Positions 44,591-54,170 of a DNA stretch of 64,000 bases are shown piece by piece; the stretch's first letter is position 1, and each line of letters starts with the position of its first letter. The stretch covers positions 1 through 64,000 of the forward strand of contig JAPLFL010000094.1 in NCBI GenBank assembly GCA_026390695.1, given 5' to 3'. Both the position numbers and the translations under genes were made by a program. This DNA is from Candidatus Kapaibacterium sp. (GTDB taxonomy: Bacteria > Bacteroidota > Ignavibacteria > Kapaibacteriales > UBA2268). Below the pieces are notes generated by a model. That model made no database searches. It was given only the letters and a program-made list of their open reading frames with translations, and was not told the DNA's origin.

Positions 44591-45025
44591 ATGAAAGATT
44601 TAAATATGTTGAAAGTAGAGCGTTGGAAGTTAAGATTTGAAAATTACGAGAAAGCATTTCTGAAATTATCACGGATTGTCAAAAGAGATAATCTTGACGA
44701 ACTTGAATTGATGGCTCTGATTCAAGCTTTCGAGTTCACTTTTGAACTTGCTTGGAAGACCTTGAAAGATTATTTAACTGAAAACGGATTTAGCACAAAA
44801 AGTCCTAAAGAAACACTGAGACAAGCAATTCAATCGGAATATATAGAATTTGGTCAAATTTGGATGGATGCAATTGAAAAAAGAAATGAATCATCCCATG
44901 CTTATGACGACACGATTTTAATTAATACAACGAATTTTATTATCAATGAATTTTATAAAGCATCTGAAGAGTTTTATAAAGATTTTAAATTAAAAATAGG
45001 ATTAAATGCGCTTTGGGTTGACTGA
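44591..45025 (+). CDS. HEPN toxin / nucleotidyltransferase-substrate-binding protein (HepT/HI0074 family)
   Basis: A 144-aa all-helical protein. 'LMALIQAFEFTFELAWKTLKDYL' is the family block of nucleotidyltransferase substrate-binding proteins. The HEPN RNase motif RX4HXY is intact: Arg98, His103 and Tyr105 in 'KRNESSHAYDD'. In characterised HepT/MntA pairs this Tyr is adenylylated by the partner, which blocks RNase activity. Its 3' end overlaps the MNT gene by 20 nt, so they are co-translated. It is divergent from secA. Confidence 0.87.
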   Translation: MKDLNMLKVERWKLRFENYEKAFLKLSRIVKRDNLDELELMALIQAFEFTFELAWKTLKDYLTENGFSTKSPKETLRQAIQSEYIEFGQIWMDAIEKRNESSHAYDDTILINTTNFIINEFYKASEEFYKDFKLKIGLNALWVD

Positions 45026-45308
45026 CAGGCAGATTTCAATTATTGAGGAAATTTTTACAAATTATCCTGAAATCATTCAGGTAATCATTTTTGGGTCCAG
45101 AGCCGATGGTACAAATAGTACTGCTGCGGATATTGATCTTGCACTCAAAACAAGTTCAGAAAGGTTCAGCAAACTTGGGAGTTTAATTAGTGCATTTGAG
45201 GAAAGCAGTTTGCCTTATTTTGTCGATATCATTGATTATAATCAGATGCAATCTCAAAAATTAAAATCAAATATAGATTTATACGGTAAAATTTTTTATC
45301 AGAAATGA
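45006..45308 (+). CDS. MNT-domain nucleotidyltransferase antitoxin (MntA-like)
   Basis: A 100-aa minimal nucleotidyltransferase. The catalytic motif GSX10DXD is complete: Gly30-Ser31 in 'IIFGSRADGTN' and Asp42/Asp44 in 'ADIDLAL'; the third acidic residue is probably Asp74 in 'YFVDIIDY'. It is the expected partner of the HEPN protein: in known type VII toxin-antitoxin systems it transfers AMP to the toxin's Tyr. A composite repeat element (E3) lies 450 bp downstream. Confidence 0.88.
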   Translation: MRFGLTDRQISIIEEIFTNYPEIIQVIIFGSRADGTNSTAADIDLALKTSSERFSKLGSLISAFEESSLPYFVDIIDYNQMQSQKLKSNIDLYGKIFYQK

Positions 45309-45352
45309 AATATTTTCCTATTAACTGCTTCCATTCTGCATTTTTCATTAAA

Positions 45353-45694
45353 TTACATTTTTCTGTCAACAACAAATCCACTTGAATTTGCTTTAAAATC
45401 ACGATTTGAAATTGTACTACCATTTGATAGATACTGATAATTCCCAATTGATTTTAATTGATTATAAATATGAAGAGCCGCAGCAGGAGGCTGTATTTTG
45501 ATCACATTGGTTTGGCTGGAGTTAATAGCAGAATCAATAACGAGATCAGCAGTTGTTTTCTGCTTTCTCTTTTGTTTATCCGAATACCTGTCAAAGCCTT
45601 CTGCATCATTTATTAAGACAGCAGAATGGCCAGAATCAGACTTCAGATTGTTGATTATATTTTGTTTTCTCCCAACCACAAAAATAAATTCCAA
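45353..45694 (-). CDS. Hypothetical protein
   Basis: A 113-aa reading frame on the minus strand between the MNT gene and element E3. It has no signal peptide and no recognised domain. Composition is mixed and polar, with a basic stretch near residue 40 (KQKRKQKTTADLV). It could be a small regulatory or orphan protein, or a chance frame in an accessory spot; the codon pattern does not decide it. Confidence 0.4.
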   Translation of the reverse strand: MEFIFVVGRKQNIINNLKSDSGHSAVLINDAEGFDRYSDKQKRKQKTTADLVIDSAINSSQTNVIKIQPPAAALHIYNQLKSIGNYQYLSNGSTISNRDFKANSSGFVVDRKM

Positions 45695-45757
45695 TCTAAA
45701 AGATTATCAAATATAGAATAATTCAAAAAGTTTCAGATAAGTAGAAATACGGGATTA

Positions 45758-46153
45758 ATATCGTTTCCTACTTGAAGGCTGTCATTCCTGTGTATGAGAC
45801 TGTGTGAAAACTTCAATTAATTGTCATTCCTGCGAATGCAGGAATCCACTGATTGGTACTGGAAGGGGATTCCCGCATGCGCGACTGTGTGAAAACTACC
45901 TTTTCTTGTCATTGCTGCGAATGCAGGAATCCCCTAAAGTGGCACTGGAAGGAGATTCCCGCATGCGCGACTCTGTGAAAATTACCTTTTCTTGTCATTC
46001 CTGCGAATGCAGGAATCCCTTAAAGTGGCACTGGAAGGAGATTCCTGCATTCGCAGAAAGACATTTTTGTTAAATATGAGGCTTTTGAGACGGCCTCAAT
46101 TGATTATTTTCGGATGAATGACAATAATTCCTAATTCATTAAGGAAATGATAT
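45758..46153. mobile_element. MITE-like composite repeat element E3
   Basis: A 396-bp non-coding element, ends ATATCGTTTCCTACTTGAAG and (reverse complement) ATATCATTTCCTTAATGAAT. Three tandem units of about 84-89 bp carry TGTCATTCCTGCGAATGCAGG, AAAGTGGCACTGGAAGGAG and GCATGCGCGACT.TGTGAAAA. The right part holds GAGGCTTTTGAGACGGCCTC, as in E1. The plus-strand frame across it (reading CHSCECRNPL) is translated repeat, not a gene. It lies between the toxin-antitoxin region and moxR. Confidence 0.75.
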
Positions 46154-46236
46154 AAACCATTTCAAATATTAATCTAAGCAAAAAAAAGGAATACTATTTT
46201 ATTAATATCCCTATTAAAAATTCATTAAAAATCAAA

Positions 46237-47232
46237 TTAAGACTTTTTTACTTCTTCCATTAATTTTGCAACAATATCAGTAGCACTTACATTTTCAGCA
46301 TCAGCACTGAAGTTTGTTACCATACGGTGACGTAAAACCGGAGCTGCAATAGCACGTATATCGTCAATTTCAGGAGTGAATTTACCAAGAATGGCTGCTC
46401 TGGCTTTTGCACCAATAATCAAATATTGAGATGCACGAGGGCCGGCTCCATAGCTCACATAATCTTTAACAATTTTAGATGATGTTTCGCTCGGCCTTGT
46501 GGCTCGAACCAATCTGACTGCATAATCTATGACATTATCGGCAACAGGTACTCTACGTATCAAATCTTGAAATTTTATAATATCATCAGCATGAAGAACT
46601 TTCTGCAAATTCGGCACGTAGTCAGCGGTTGTAGATTTAACAATTCTGATTTCTTCCTCTTTACTTGGATAATCTAACCAAATATTAAACATAAACCTGT
46701 CTAATTGCGCTTCAGGCAAAGGATATGTTCCTTCCTGTTCGATAGGATTCTGAGTTGCAAGAACGAAAAATGGCTCTTGTAGTTTATATGTAGTACCTGC
46801 GGCTGTTACTTCATGCTCCTGCATCGCTTCAAGCAAGGCAGCTTGAGTTTTAGGAGGAGTACGATTAATTTCATCAGCTAATACAATGTTTGAAAAAATT
46901 GGGCCCCTGATAAATCTGAAATTCTTCTGACCGGTCGAAATATTTTCTTCAATAATTTCATTCCCTGTAATATCGCCGGGCATAAGATCTGGAGTGAACT
47001 GAATGCGACTATAGTTCAAGCTCAACGCATCACCAAGTGTACGGATAAGAAGAGTTTTTGCAAGTCCTGGAACACCAATCAACAAGCAGTGTCCGCGAGA
47101 GAACAAAGCAATTATCAATTCATCAATAATTTGATTTTGCCCGATGATTACCTTAGCAATTTCTTTTTTTACTTTATCAATAGAATCTGCTAAAGATTCT
47201 ACCAATTGTATATCTTTCGGCTTTTCGCTCAT
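46237..47232 (-). CDS. MoxR-family AAA+ ATPase
   Basis: A 331-aa ATPase taking Met at 47232 (MSEKPKDIQ) as the start; an upstream ATG would add 15 residues unlike the family. Walker A is 'GVPGLAKT', Walker B 'IVLADEINRTPPKTQAALLEAMQEHEVT', sensor 1 'FVLATQNPIEQEGTYPLPEAQLDRFM', and 'GAGPRASQYLIIGAKARA' is the sensor 2 region. MoxR proteins act as chaperones that activate enzymes or membrane complexes, usually with DUF58 and VWA genes downstream. None of those partners is seen here; the gene is flanked by E3 and an OmpA gene. Confidence 0.95.
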   Translation of the reverse strand: MSEKPKDIQLVESLADSIDKVKKEIAKVIIGQNQIIDELIIALFSRGHCLLIGVPGLAKTLLIRTLGDALSLNYSRIQFTPDLMPGDITGNEIIEENISTGQKNFRFIRGPIFSNIVLADEINRTPPKTQAALLEAMQEHEVTAAGTTYKLQEPFFVLATQNPIEQEGTYPLPEAQLDRFMFNIWLDYPSKEEEIRIVKSTTADYVPNLQKVLHADDIIKFQDLIRRVPVADNVIDYAVRLVRATRPSETSSKIVKDYVSYGAGPRASQYLIIGAKARAAILGKFTPEIDDIRAIAAPVLRHRMVTNFSADAENVSATDIVAKLMEEVKKS

Positions 47233-47469
47233 AAATCCGTTTACATCCTGATTAAATAAAACATGAATAGAATTCATCGACGTTTTGAGATGAATAAAAT
47301 TTTAGATAATGCTAATTATCACAACAGAGACGTTATTATTATTTAATCAATAGTTGCTATAGAAGCCACTTCCCATACGAGTAATCACAACATATTTCGA
47401 CTATAGAAAATCAGAACAAGTTAAAAGAATCAGATTCAATCCTCTAACTTTATAACTTATAACTTTCAA

Positions 47470-49500
47470 CTATCTGACCGGAGTCTCAACTCTTATGTGT
47501 ACATATCTGCTATAGAAGCGCCCTTCGGGAACCTCGTCATAGTATGAATCTGTTTCACCTTCACCTACTGCAATAATTTCATTTGCTTTGCATCCCATGC
47601 CTCTTTTAGTACTCATTGCACGAGAATCGGAAAGCTGTTTATTACGATCTGAATTCCCCAATTTATCGGTAAACCCGCTGATTATCACTTTTGAATTAAC
47701 CTTTATCGACTCACACACGAGTTCGAGAATTTTTTTGTGGATTTCGGTAAGCTGAGGTGAATCATAATCAAACATTATCAAACGAAATTCATCAATTTCA
47801 ATATCATTCACCCTCAAACTTCTTTTTTTCTTCAATGTAATCTGCTCTACTGGCAATTCTTTGGAGATTGTACTGTGTTCATCATTTTGATTGACTACGT
47901 TTAATCTATATAAAAGCGGTGAATCCATTCTTGGGATAGAAGCTCGATCACGGCTCAGATCCCAAGTATAACTTTGCTCCATAATAGAAAATCCAGGAAT
48001 GCGCTTAAGAGGATTGGCATCAAAACTCGCATTTTGTCCGGCAAGAATTTCCCATTGAGCAATACCTGACTCAGAGCGATAAACGGGGTAAAACTTAACC
48101 ATCGGAGGCGTTGCTTGTCTTAGTGTGTCATAAACGATAAGTGGTTTTATTATATCCCAATCATCGGAACTGATTTCAACTCTCCGATTTTCCTGCTGAT
48201 GCTCTCTGGTTGTGCCTTTTGTAAATTTATCAGGAAGATTTAATGATTTGATCAAAATTCTATTTGTATCAATTCCCCAAATCTCAAATAAATATTTTCT
48301 GACTGATTCTGCTCGCCGTAAGGATAGATCAATGTTTCCAGTCTCATTCTTAGTATCGGCATTGCATCCGGTCAGAGTAATTTTAGTTGATACTCGCTTC
48401 CTGAGCCTATTTCCAAGGATATTTAACACATCATAATAAACAGTCATATTGTCCGAGTTGAAATATTTTTTATCCATATTATATAATGAAGTCTCATTGA
48501 CAGCCATTCTTGAATAGCGTATTGGTATAACATCAGAATTTTCACTAAAGAAGATATAAGGTAAAATAGGATAAGCCTGACGAGATAAATATTCTTCAAT
48601 TTTAACGGTAAGTATAGTATCTTCGTGCTTATCTTCATAAAGACCATGAGCAATAATATCAATATATGCTTTGGACTGAGCTTTTTCAATACTTGGCATT
48701 AGAGGCTGTGGTGCTGGATATATAGGCTCAGGTTTAGTGGAATGTAAATTCACTGCAAAAGATAGACCTATCCTTATTAAATCAGCCTTCCATTTATTTC
48801 CCTTAATAAAATCATTAAAGTCATATCCATAGCCAATTTCGGGTGAAAAGATATAATTATCAAGTTTAATGTCATAACTCAAACTACCGAAAGCATACAT
48901 GAACAAAGGGCTTGTATTCTCAATTTTACCGGATTTTTGATTACGAACTTTTAATCCGTTTTCAAAAGTTGCATTATTGGGATAAATCAGATTTTCACTC
49001 TGATCAAAACTTGATGAGAATGGCAGTTTAAACTGTAATCCTAAATTAATATTGAATGGTACTGAAAATGGCTGATAGCTCAATAATGGCGATAGTTCTA
49101 TAACATTAAAACTTGAATTCAAAATGTATTCGGAACTTCCAGTTGTATCTCTTTTAAAATTATCTATATAAACATTGCCAATATTGGTGTCTGACTTCTG
49201 CATTTTGCCACTAATTAATGAATAGCCTAATCGGAGCTGCCACTTTATGTTTTCATTAAATTGTGATTTGTAAAATAATCCTAAAGCCAGACCTGATCCG
49301 GTTCCACTATTAAAGCCACTATTGCACGTTAAGCAACCTGACAATGATTTGATATCAGTTTTGTGATTAAAATATTGATAAAAAGCATAAGCTCCGAAAT
49401 AATTTGCTGACTGTTCAGCCGCTACAGTGGATATTATTCCAACAATTAAAACAATAATTGTAGTAATGATCACATTTTTGATATTGTTAAGTTTTTTCAT
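47470..49500 (-). CDS. Outer-membrane barrel with two OmpA-like domains
   Basis: A 676-aa exported protein. An N-terminal helix (about residues 10-28) acts as signal. Residues about 30-255 look like a beta-barrel ('FGAYAFYQYF', 'LALGLFYKSQF', 'WQLRLGYSLISGK', 'IRIGLSFAVNL'). Two OmpA-type peptidoglycan-binding segments follow: the first near 370-450 ('KITLTGCNADTKNE', 'LSLRRAESVRKYLF', 'QENRRVEIS'), the second at 580-676 ('KVIISGFTDKLGNSDRNKQLSDSRAMSTKRGM', 'SRYVHIRVE'). They anchor the outer membrane to the cell wall. It is 13 nt after the 1514-aa surface protein gene, so the two are probably co-expressed and may work together. Confidence 0.85.
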   Translation of the reverse strand: MKKLNNIKNVIITTIIVLIVGIISTVAAEQSANYFGAYAFYQYFNHKTDIKSLSGCLTCNSGFNSGTGSGLALGLFYKSQFNENIKWQLRLGYSLISGKMQKSDTNIGNVYIDNFKRDTTGSSEYILNSSFNVIELSPLLSYQPFSVPFNINLGLQFKLPFSSSFDQSENLIYPNNATFENGLKVRNQKSGKIENTSPLFMYAFGSLSYDIKLDNYIFSPEIGYGYDFNDFIKGNKWKADLIRIGLSFAVNLHSTKPEPIYPAPQPLMPSIEKAQSKAYIDIIAHGLYEDKHEDTILTVKIEEYLSRQAYPILPYIFFSENSDVIPIRYSRMAVNETSLYNMDKKYFNSDNMTVYYDVLNILGNRLRKRVSTKITLTGCNADTKNETGNIDLSLRRAESVRKYLFEIWGIDTNRILIKSLNLPDKFTKGTTREHQQENRRVEISSDDWDIIKPLIVYDTLRQATPPMVKFYPVYRSESGIAQWEILAGQNASFDANPLKRIPGFSIMEQSYTWDLSRDRASIPRMDSPLLYRLNVVNQNDEHSTISKELPVEQITLKKKRSLRVNDIEIDEFRLIMFDYDSPQLTEIHKKILELVCESIKVNSKVIISGFTDKLGNSDRNKQLSDSRAMSTKRGMGCKANEIIAVGEGETDSYYDEVPEGRFYSRYVHIRVETPVR

Positions 49501-49513
49501 GATTTCCCCTCCT

Positions 49514-52500
49514 CTATCTTTCCGAAACTATGATTTTATAGAAAGAGCATCGTGATCCCTCACAATATCTCAGATGGTAAATACCAGCTTTAATTTTACT
49601 CAAATCCAGTGCTACATCTAATATTTCAGGCATTAGTAGCGCTTCGGCTGATTCATTCGTCCATTCTTTTGTCATAAGTTTGTTGCCAAGAATATCGACT
49701 AATTCTAAACGGCAGTTTCCGGCATATTTATAAGTACTTATATTCACGGTAACATCTCCTGATGCAGGTATCGGGCGGACTGAAATTATCCCGATATTAT
49801 TACTATATTTCAATAAACGCGCTGAATCAGTCTCACAGATCCCGTTCAATTTAATTTCTCCATCATCTAACTGTGTTTTAACAATTAGATTTCCAAACGA
49901 AACGGAATCAAAATGAAGTGGCGCTGATGGCAAAGATCCGAGTATTGCATCAGCAATAATTTCTGCAATGACCGTAGTTGATGAATTAATCTGCGCTCCG
50001 GGAATACTAATGTTGATGAGCCAGTATGGCCAATTGAGAACTTTTGAAAATGTTAATGAATTATCAGTTAATTTGATAGGATTCAGTACATTCATATCAA
50101 CTTTAATTTTTAAATTTACAATTGAAGGTGCGCAGCTAATCAGAGATTTCTCAGAAACCAGTGCGATGGGAATCTTAACATTTTTTGCACGAACATCAAG
50201 TTCGAGTTTAGGCAGAGATAGGTGTAATTCAGGATAAATGGGATTTATTTTGAATGAATCCACACTCACACAGCCTTTTGAATCTATTAATGTAACTATG
50301 TAGTTTGATAATTGAGATACATTCGCTTTCAGAGTCATTGTTGTGGCTGTTGAATCTATTACCTTCAAACTATCTTTCGTTGAAAAAATAAACTTATAGG
50401 AAGGGCTGCCTTCAGAAGCCGATATTTTAATATTTGCAGGCACTCCAGCACAATATTCCTTGTCGTAAATAATATTTAATTTTGGGTTCGCAATCACATT
50501 CAATGATACTGAATCGCTGCTTGCGCATCCAGTCTCTCTGTCAATAACAATAACTTTGTACTGAAATTTCCCTGTTTTAGCAGGTCTGACTCTGACTTGA
50601 ATTAAAGTATCTTTATCAATATTATCGGAAATATTAATCCATTTCACAGAATTATTACTTGAGTTATTTGACCCTGAATTATTATTACAAACTAAAGTAG
50701 CAATAGTGCCAAAGCAGATTTCCGTAGGGAAAACACTTACTTTTATAGTAGGTGGATTATTTACTTGAACCTCATAAAAAGCATCACCACTACAGCCATT
50801 TTCATCAATTACATGGAGCTTAATTTTAGCAGCCCTACTTATTTTCATTGCATTTGTATTATTCCCATTAACTATTGTATCATTAACATACCATCTATAA
50901 CTTAGATACTTAGCTCCTGTGGCTGAATCTGAAGGGGATATAATTAATGTTGCAGAAGAATCTCCGCAAATTGATATTTTATTTAGTATCCCATTTGATG
51001 TGATTTGTGGCTTTGGCGGTATATTTACAGTGATTTTGACCTTTGCACTATCAATACAATTTGTTGTTAGACTTTTAACTATTACAGTATATGATGTTGT
51101 TTTAATTGGCGATGCTTTTGGATTCGATATATTAGGATTGCTCAATCCTGTGACTGGTTGCCACTTGTAAGAAACCGAAGGATAATTTGAGCATGATGCA
51201 GTTAAACTGATTGAATCACCAAGACAGATGCTAATATCTTTGCTTATACTGATTAGTGGCTGCGGATTGAAATTCAAAGTGATTGAATCTTTACCAAGAC
51301 AAGCGAATTCATCTTTCACATTTATTATATATTTCCCGCCCGGCTTGGAAACCTGAATTGTTGCGACATTTGAAATTTCTTGACCAAGCACAACTTGACC
51401 TTTATACCATTTATATTCTGTATAACCAGGGCCAGCGCTTAGGATCGCTGTTTCGTTTTCACAAAATTGGATAATCCCGCTCGGATCATCAGGTTTTATT
51501 GTAGGATTGAGTTCATCATTTATTGGAACATTGACAAGTATCGTTCTTGAACATCCCGATGAGTCAATCTTAGCTGATAATTCAATTGTTCCTGTGGGGC
51601 CTGTGCCCCATGTTATATAAATGGAATCGGTTGATTTTGCACTTAGCCCGTCAACGGCTATAGTACCACCTGAACTTGTACTTATGATTTTCCCTCCACT
51701 TATTTTCCATGAATATGTAACCGCATTTTGTTTTGAAATACCATAAGGCACTGTCGATTTTGGGCATGCAGCATTCTGATTATAATAATTAAGTTTTGGT
51801 AACGGATTTACTTGAATTGTAATAGTATCATAGCCAGTGCAGCCATCTGATGAAATCCCCTTGACAATAAAAGATGTTGTGGTGTCAAGTATCACAGAAT
51901 ACTTTTGACTGTTTCCAACAATAATATTTTTCAAAAACCAAGTATATGTTTGAGCACCTGTGGCAGTCAAATCGACGGAAGTTCCTGCACAAACCGGTGC
52001 TACACCAGCAATTTGAACATCTGGTTTTGCGAAAATATGAATTTTTACACTATCAATAGTTAAGCAATTATTAGAATCTTTAATTGTTATATAATACACC
52101 TGATCTGACTTAGGAAAGGCCATTGTGAGGGATGAATCAGGTTTTGACAGATTCAAGGTGGGATTCCAGGTGACTTTATAAGGGATATTGCATAGTACAA
52201 CAGCATTGCCGATATTAATTGTATCACCTGGACAAATTGAATAATTGCGTTGCAAATTGATTGAAGGTTTGGGCAAAACAGTAATTAATACAGAGTCAGT
52301 GCCAATACAGCCATTTTTATCTCTAACCAGAAGCCTATAAATTGTAGTTTGATTAGGCGTTGCCTGTGTTTGTTCACTATTTAAATCAGAAAGTCCGGTT
52401 GATGGCTCCCACACAAAAGAATATGGCGGAGTGCCTCCAGATGTAGTCTTCCCTATTTTCACTGACGATCCCGCACAAATTGATTGACTTATTCCCGCTT

Positions 52501-54058
52501 CAACCTGTGGTGGCGCGTTTATAGTAATTTCCGTCGATGCAGTATCCTGATTACAGGAATTAATTAATTGATAAATTACTTTGATTTTTTTCTTGCCCGG
52601 ACTCTGATAAACCTTTGTAATATTAGTCTGAGTGCCACTTGTACCGTCTCCATACTCAATTTTTATTAAGGTAACGTCGGGGTCTATCTTAATATGCAAA
52701 TCGATCAAATCGTTTACACAATATACAGAATCATTAGTCTGAATGCCGTGATGATAAGATTCAGTTACAACGAACATATTATCAAGAGTAGCGCCGCAAG
52801 AATAGCCATAAGACTCATACTGGGCAGTACAATATACATAAGCAATAAACCCGTCCGTTCCTGTTGAATTTAACAAATGATTTCCTGAGCTTACAACCAT
52901 GTTACAATAAGAATAGTTATTATTAGCCGGAACACTCTGAAAATTCAGATTGGCTCCATCCAGAGTTACATTGTTGCCGGTTTTTGTTATTATATTTACG
53001 CTATATACGGCATTAGGAGTGAGTGTTGGAATTGCATTAAATGTAATGTTTTTCAGTTGTTGTTCAACAGGACTTAATAATATCATAAAAGGATCACCAA
53101 TTCCGCTTTCACAAGTCCCTCCTCTCATGTATTGCATAATACTGATAGGATTATTTGAACTGATCCATTTAGGACTTGAAGTTTGGAACTCATAAGAAGC
53201 ACCTGTTCCAAGAGTTGAAACAAAAGCTCCGTTTATTATAATATCCGTAGCTGGTTTCATAGCAATTATTCGGAAAACATCAGTTCGTGGTTTAAAAGGA
53301 ATGGTTATAAACTCCTTACCCCAAGTTACGGTTGGAAACATTTGTTCATATAAATGATCGCAGGAACCGCAATTCTGATCAACGTTCGTGCATCTGGTAC
53401 CAGAGAAAACAGCGAATTTATTACAATTTCCCGTTGATGAAATATAGGAGCCAGTCAGGTCTCCGCTGGATTGAACCTGATAGGTTTCACCTCTGTTCAA
53501 ATTAATATTAAAAGGAACATTTGCAGCATGGTTGCCAAGTGTAGCAGTTTTCGGTGTAATTGTAATCACTGTATTATCTTCGGTAGCGGCAATTCCGAAT
53601 TCCGAACCCCAGGCTGGATTGGATTTATAAGTCTGACAATAATAACTGCCTCCCAAAGCATCGATTGGAAGAATTACCGACGCATCAGCAGTATATAAAG
53701 CCCAGTTCAAAGCATAAACCGTGATTGAGTCACTTGCATTAATAAAAATTCCGGTCTGTGAAACTGCTTCAGAGCCATAAATATAAGCCAATGGCAGAGT
53801 GAGAGTCATACTTGTTGTAGTATTAGCAGCAACTGAAAAATTAGCTGAATAACTTTTCTTAGGAATTGTCAGAGTACCGGTCACATTTCGGTCAGAGCTT
53901 ATATAAACCGTCAGTTGGCTTGGCCTTCCGGGTTCATCAATATTTTGAAGAAACATCAGACAAAATTCTTTACCTTTTGTAGAGGTCTTCGCATAGCTTG
54001 AACTGGTAATAAGGATTATAAAAGAGAAAATAAAAAACAGTCGAACAAACTTTATCAT
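49514..54058 (-). CDS. Large surface protein: IgGFc-binding domain, PKD-like repeats, T9SS tail
   Basis: A 1514-aa protein with signal peptide (residues 1-23). Residues about 25-420 match the IgGFc-binding protein N-terminal domain ('GKEFCLMFLQNIDEPGRPSQLTVYISS', 'DTSVILP'-like 'DASVILPIDALGGSYYC', 'FAVFSGTRCTNV', 'YEQMFPTVTWGKEFITIPF'). Residues about 440-1230 contain many PKD/Ig-like repeats with the recurring 'CxGxxxxLTA' and 'VxxxPxIxIxxD..ICxGD' pattern; each repeat has a Cys that may pair. The C-terminus ('SVRPIPASGDVTVNISTYKY', 'LVDILGNKLMTKEW', 'KAGIYHLRYCEG') is a T9SS sorting tail. It is probably a cell-surface adhesin. First gene of an operon with the double-OmpA protein, divergent from pgk. 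Confidence 0.85.
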   Translation of the reverse strand: MIKFVRLFFIFSFIILITSSSYAKTSTKGKEFCLMFLQNIDEPGRPSQLTVYISSDRNVTGTLTIPKKSYSANFSVAANTTTSMTLTLPLAYIYGSEAVSQTGIFINASDSITVYALNWALYTADASVILPIDALGGSYYCQTYKSNPAWGSEFGIAATEDNTVITITPKTATLGNHAANVPFNINLNRGETYQVQSSGDLTGSYISSTGNCNKFAVFSGTRCTNVDQNCGSCDHLYEQMFPTVTWGKEFITIPFKPRTDVFRIIAMKPATDIIINGAFVSTLGTGASYEFQTSSPKWISSNNPISIMQYMRGGTCESGIGDPFMILLSPVEQQLKNITFNAIPTLTPNAVYSVNIITKTGNNVTLDGANLNFQSVPANNNYSYCNMVVSSGNHLLNSTGTDGFIAYVYCTAQYESYGYSCGATLDNMFVVTESYHHGIQTNDSVYCVNDLIDLHIKIDPDVTLIKIEYGDGTSGTQTNITKVYQSPGKKKIKVIYQLINSCNQDTASTEITINAPPQVEAGISQSICAGSSVKIGKTTSGGTPPYSFVWEPSTGLSDLNSEQTQATPNQTTIYRLLVRDKNGCIGTDSVLITVLPKPSINLQRNYSICPGDTINIGNAVVLCNIPYKVTWNPTLNLSKPDSSLTMAFPKSDQVYYITIKDSNNCLTIDSVKIHIFAKPDVQIAGVAPVCAGTSVDLTATGAQTYTWFLKNIIVGNSQKYSVILDTTTSFIVKGISSDGCTGYDTITIQVNPLPKLNYYNQNAACPKSTVPYGISKQNAVTYSWKISGGKIISTSSGGTIAVDGLSAKSTDSIYITWGTGPTGTIELSAKIDSSGCSRTILVNVPINDELNPTIKPDDPSGIIQFCENETAILSAGPGYTEYKWYKGQVVLGQEISNVATIQVSKPGGKYIINVKDEFACLGKDSITLNFNPQPLISISKDISICLGDSISLTASCSNYPSVSYKWQPVTGLSNPNISNPKASPIKTTSYTVIVKSLTTNCIDSAKVKITVNIPPKPQITSNGILNKISICGDSSATLIISPSDSATGAKYLSYRWYVNDTIVNGNNTNAMKISRAAKIKLHVIDENGCSGDAFYEVQVNNPPTIKVSVFPTEICFGTIATLVCNNNSGSNNSSNNSVKWINISDNIDKDTLIQVRVRPAKTGKFQYKVIVIDRETGCASSDSVSLNVIANPKLNIIYDKEYCAGVPANIKISASEGSPSYKFIFSTKDSLKVIDSTATTMTLKANVSQLSNYIVTLIDSKGCVSVDSFKINPIYPELHLSLPKLELDVRAKNVKIPIALVSEKSLISCAPSIVNLKIKVDMNVLNPIKLTDNSLTFSKVLNWPYWLINISIPGAQINSSTTVIAEIIADAILGSLPSAPLHFDSVSFGNLIVKTQLDDGEIKLNGICETDSARLLKYSNNIGIISVRPIPASGDVTVNISTYKYAGNCRLELVDILGNKLMTKEWTNESAEALLMPEILDVALDLSKIKAGIYHLRYCEGSRCSFYKIIVSER

Positions 54059-54170
54059 AATTTCTCCATGTAAAAAATTGAATATAATAAATAAATCTAT
54101 TGTTTAAGGATAATTATTAAAATATTCTTAATTTTGAAAGTTCAATTTTGAAATATAAGGAAAACAAATT

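Noticed and set aside
45804-46073. 89-codon plus-strand frame
   Set aside because: A translation of the tandem units of element E3, with the same CHSCECRNPL peptide three times.
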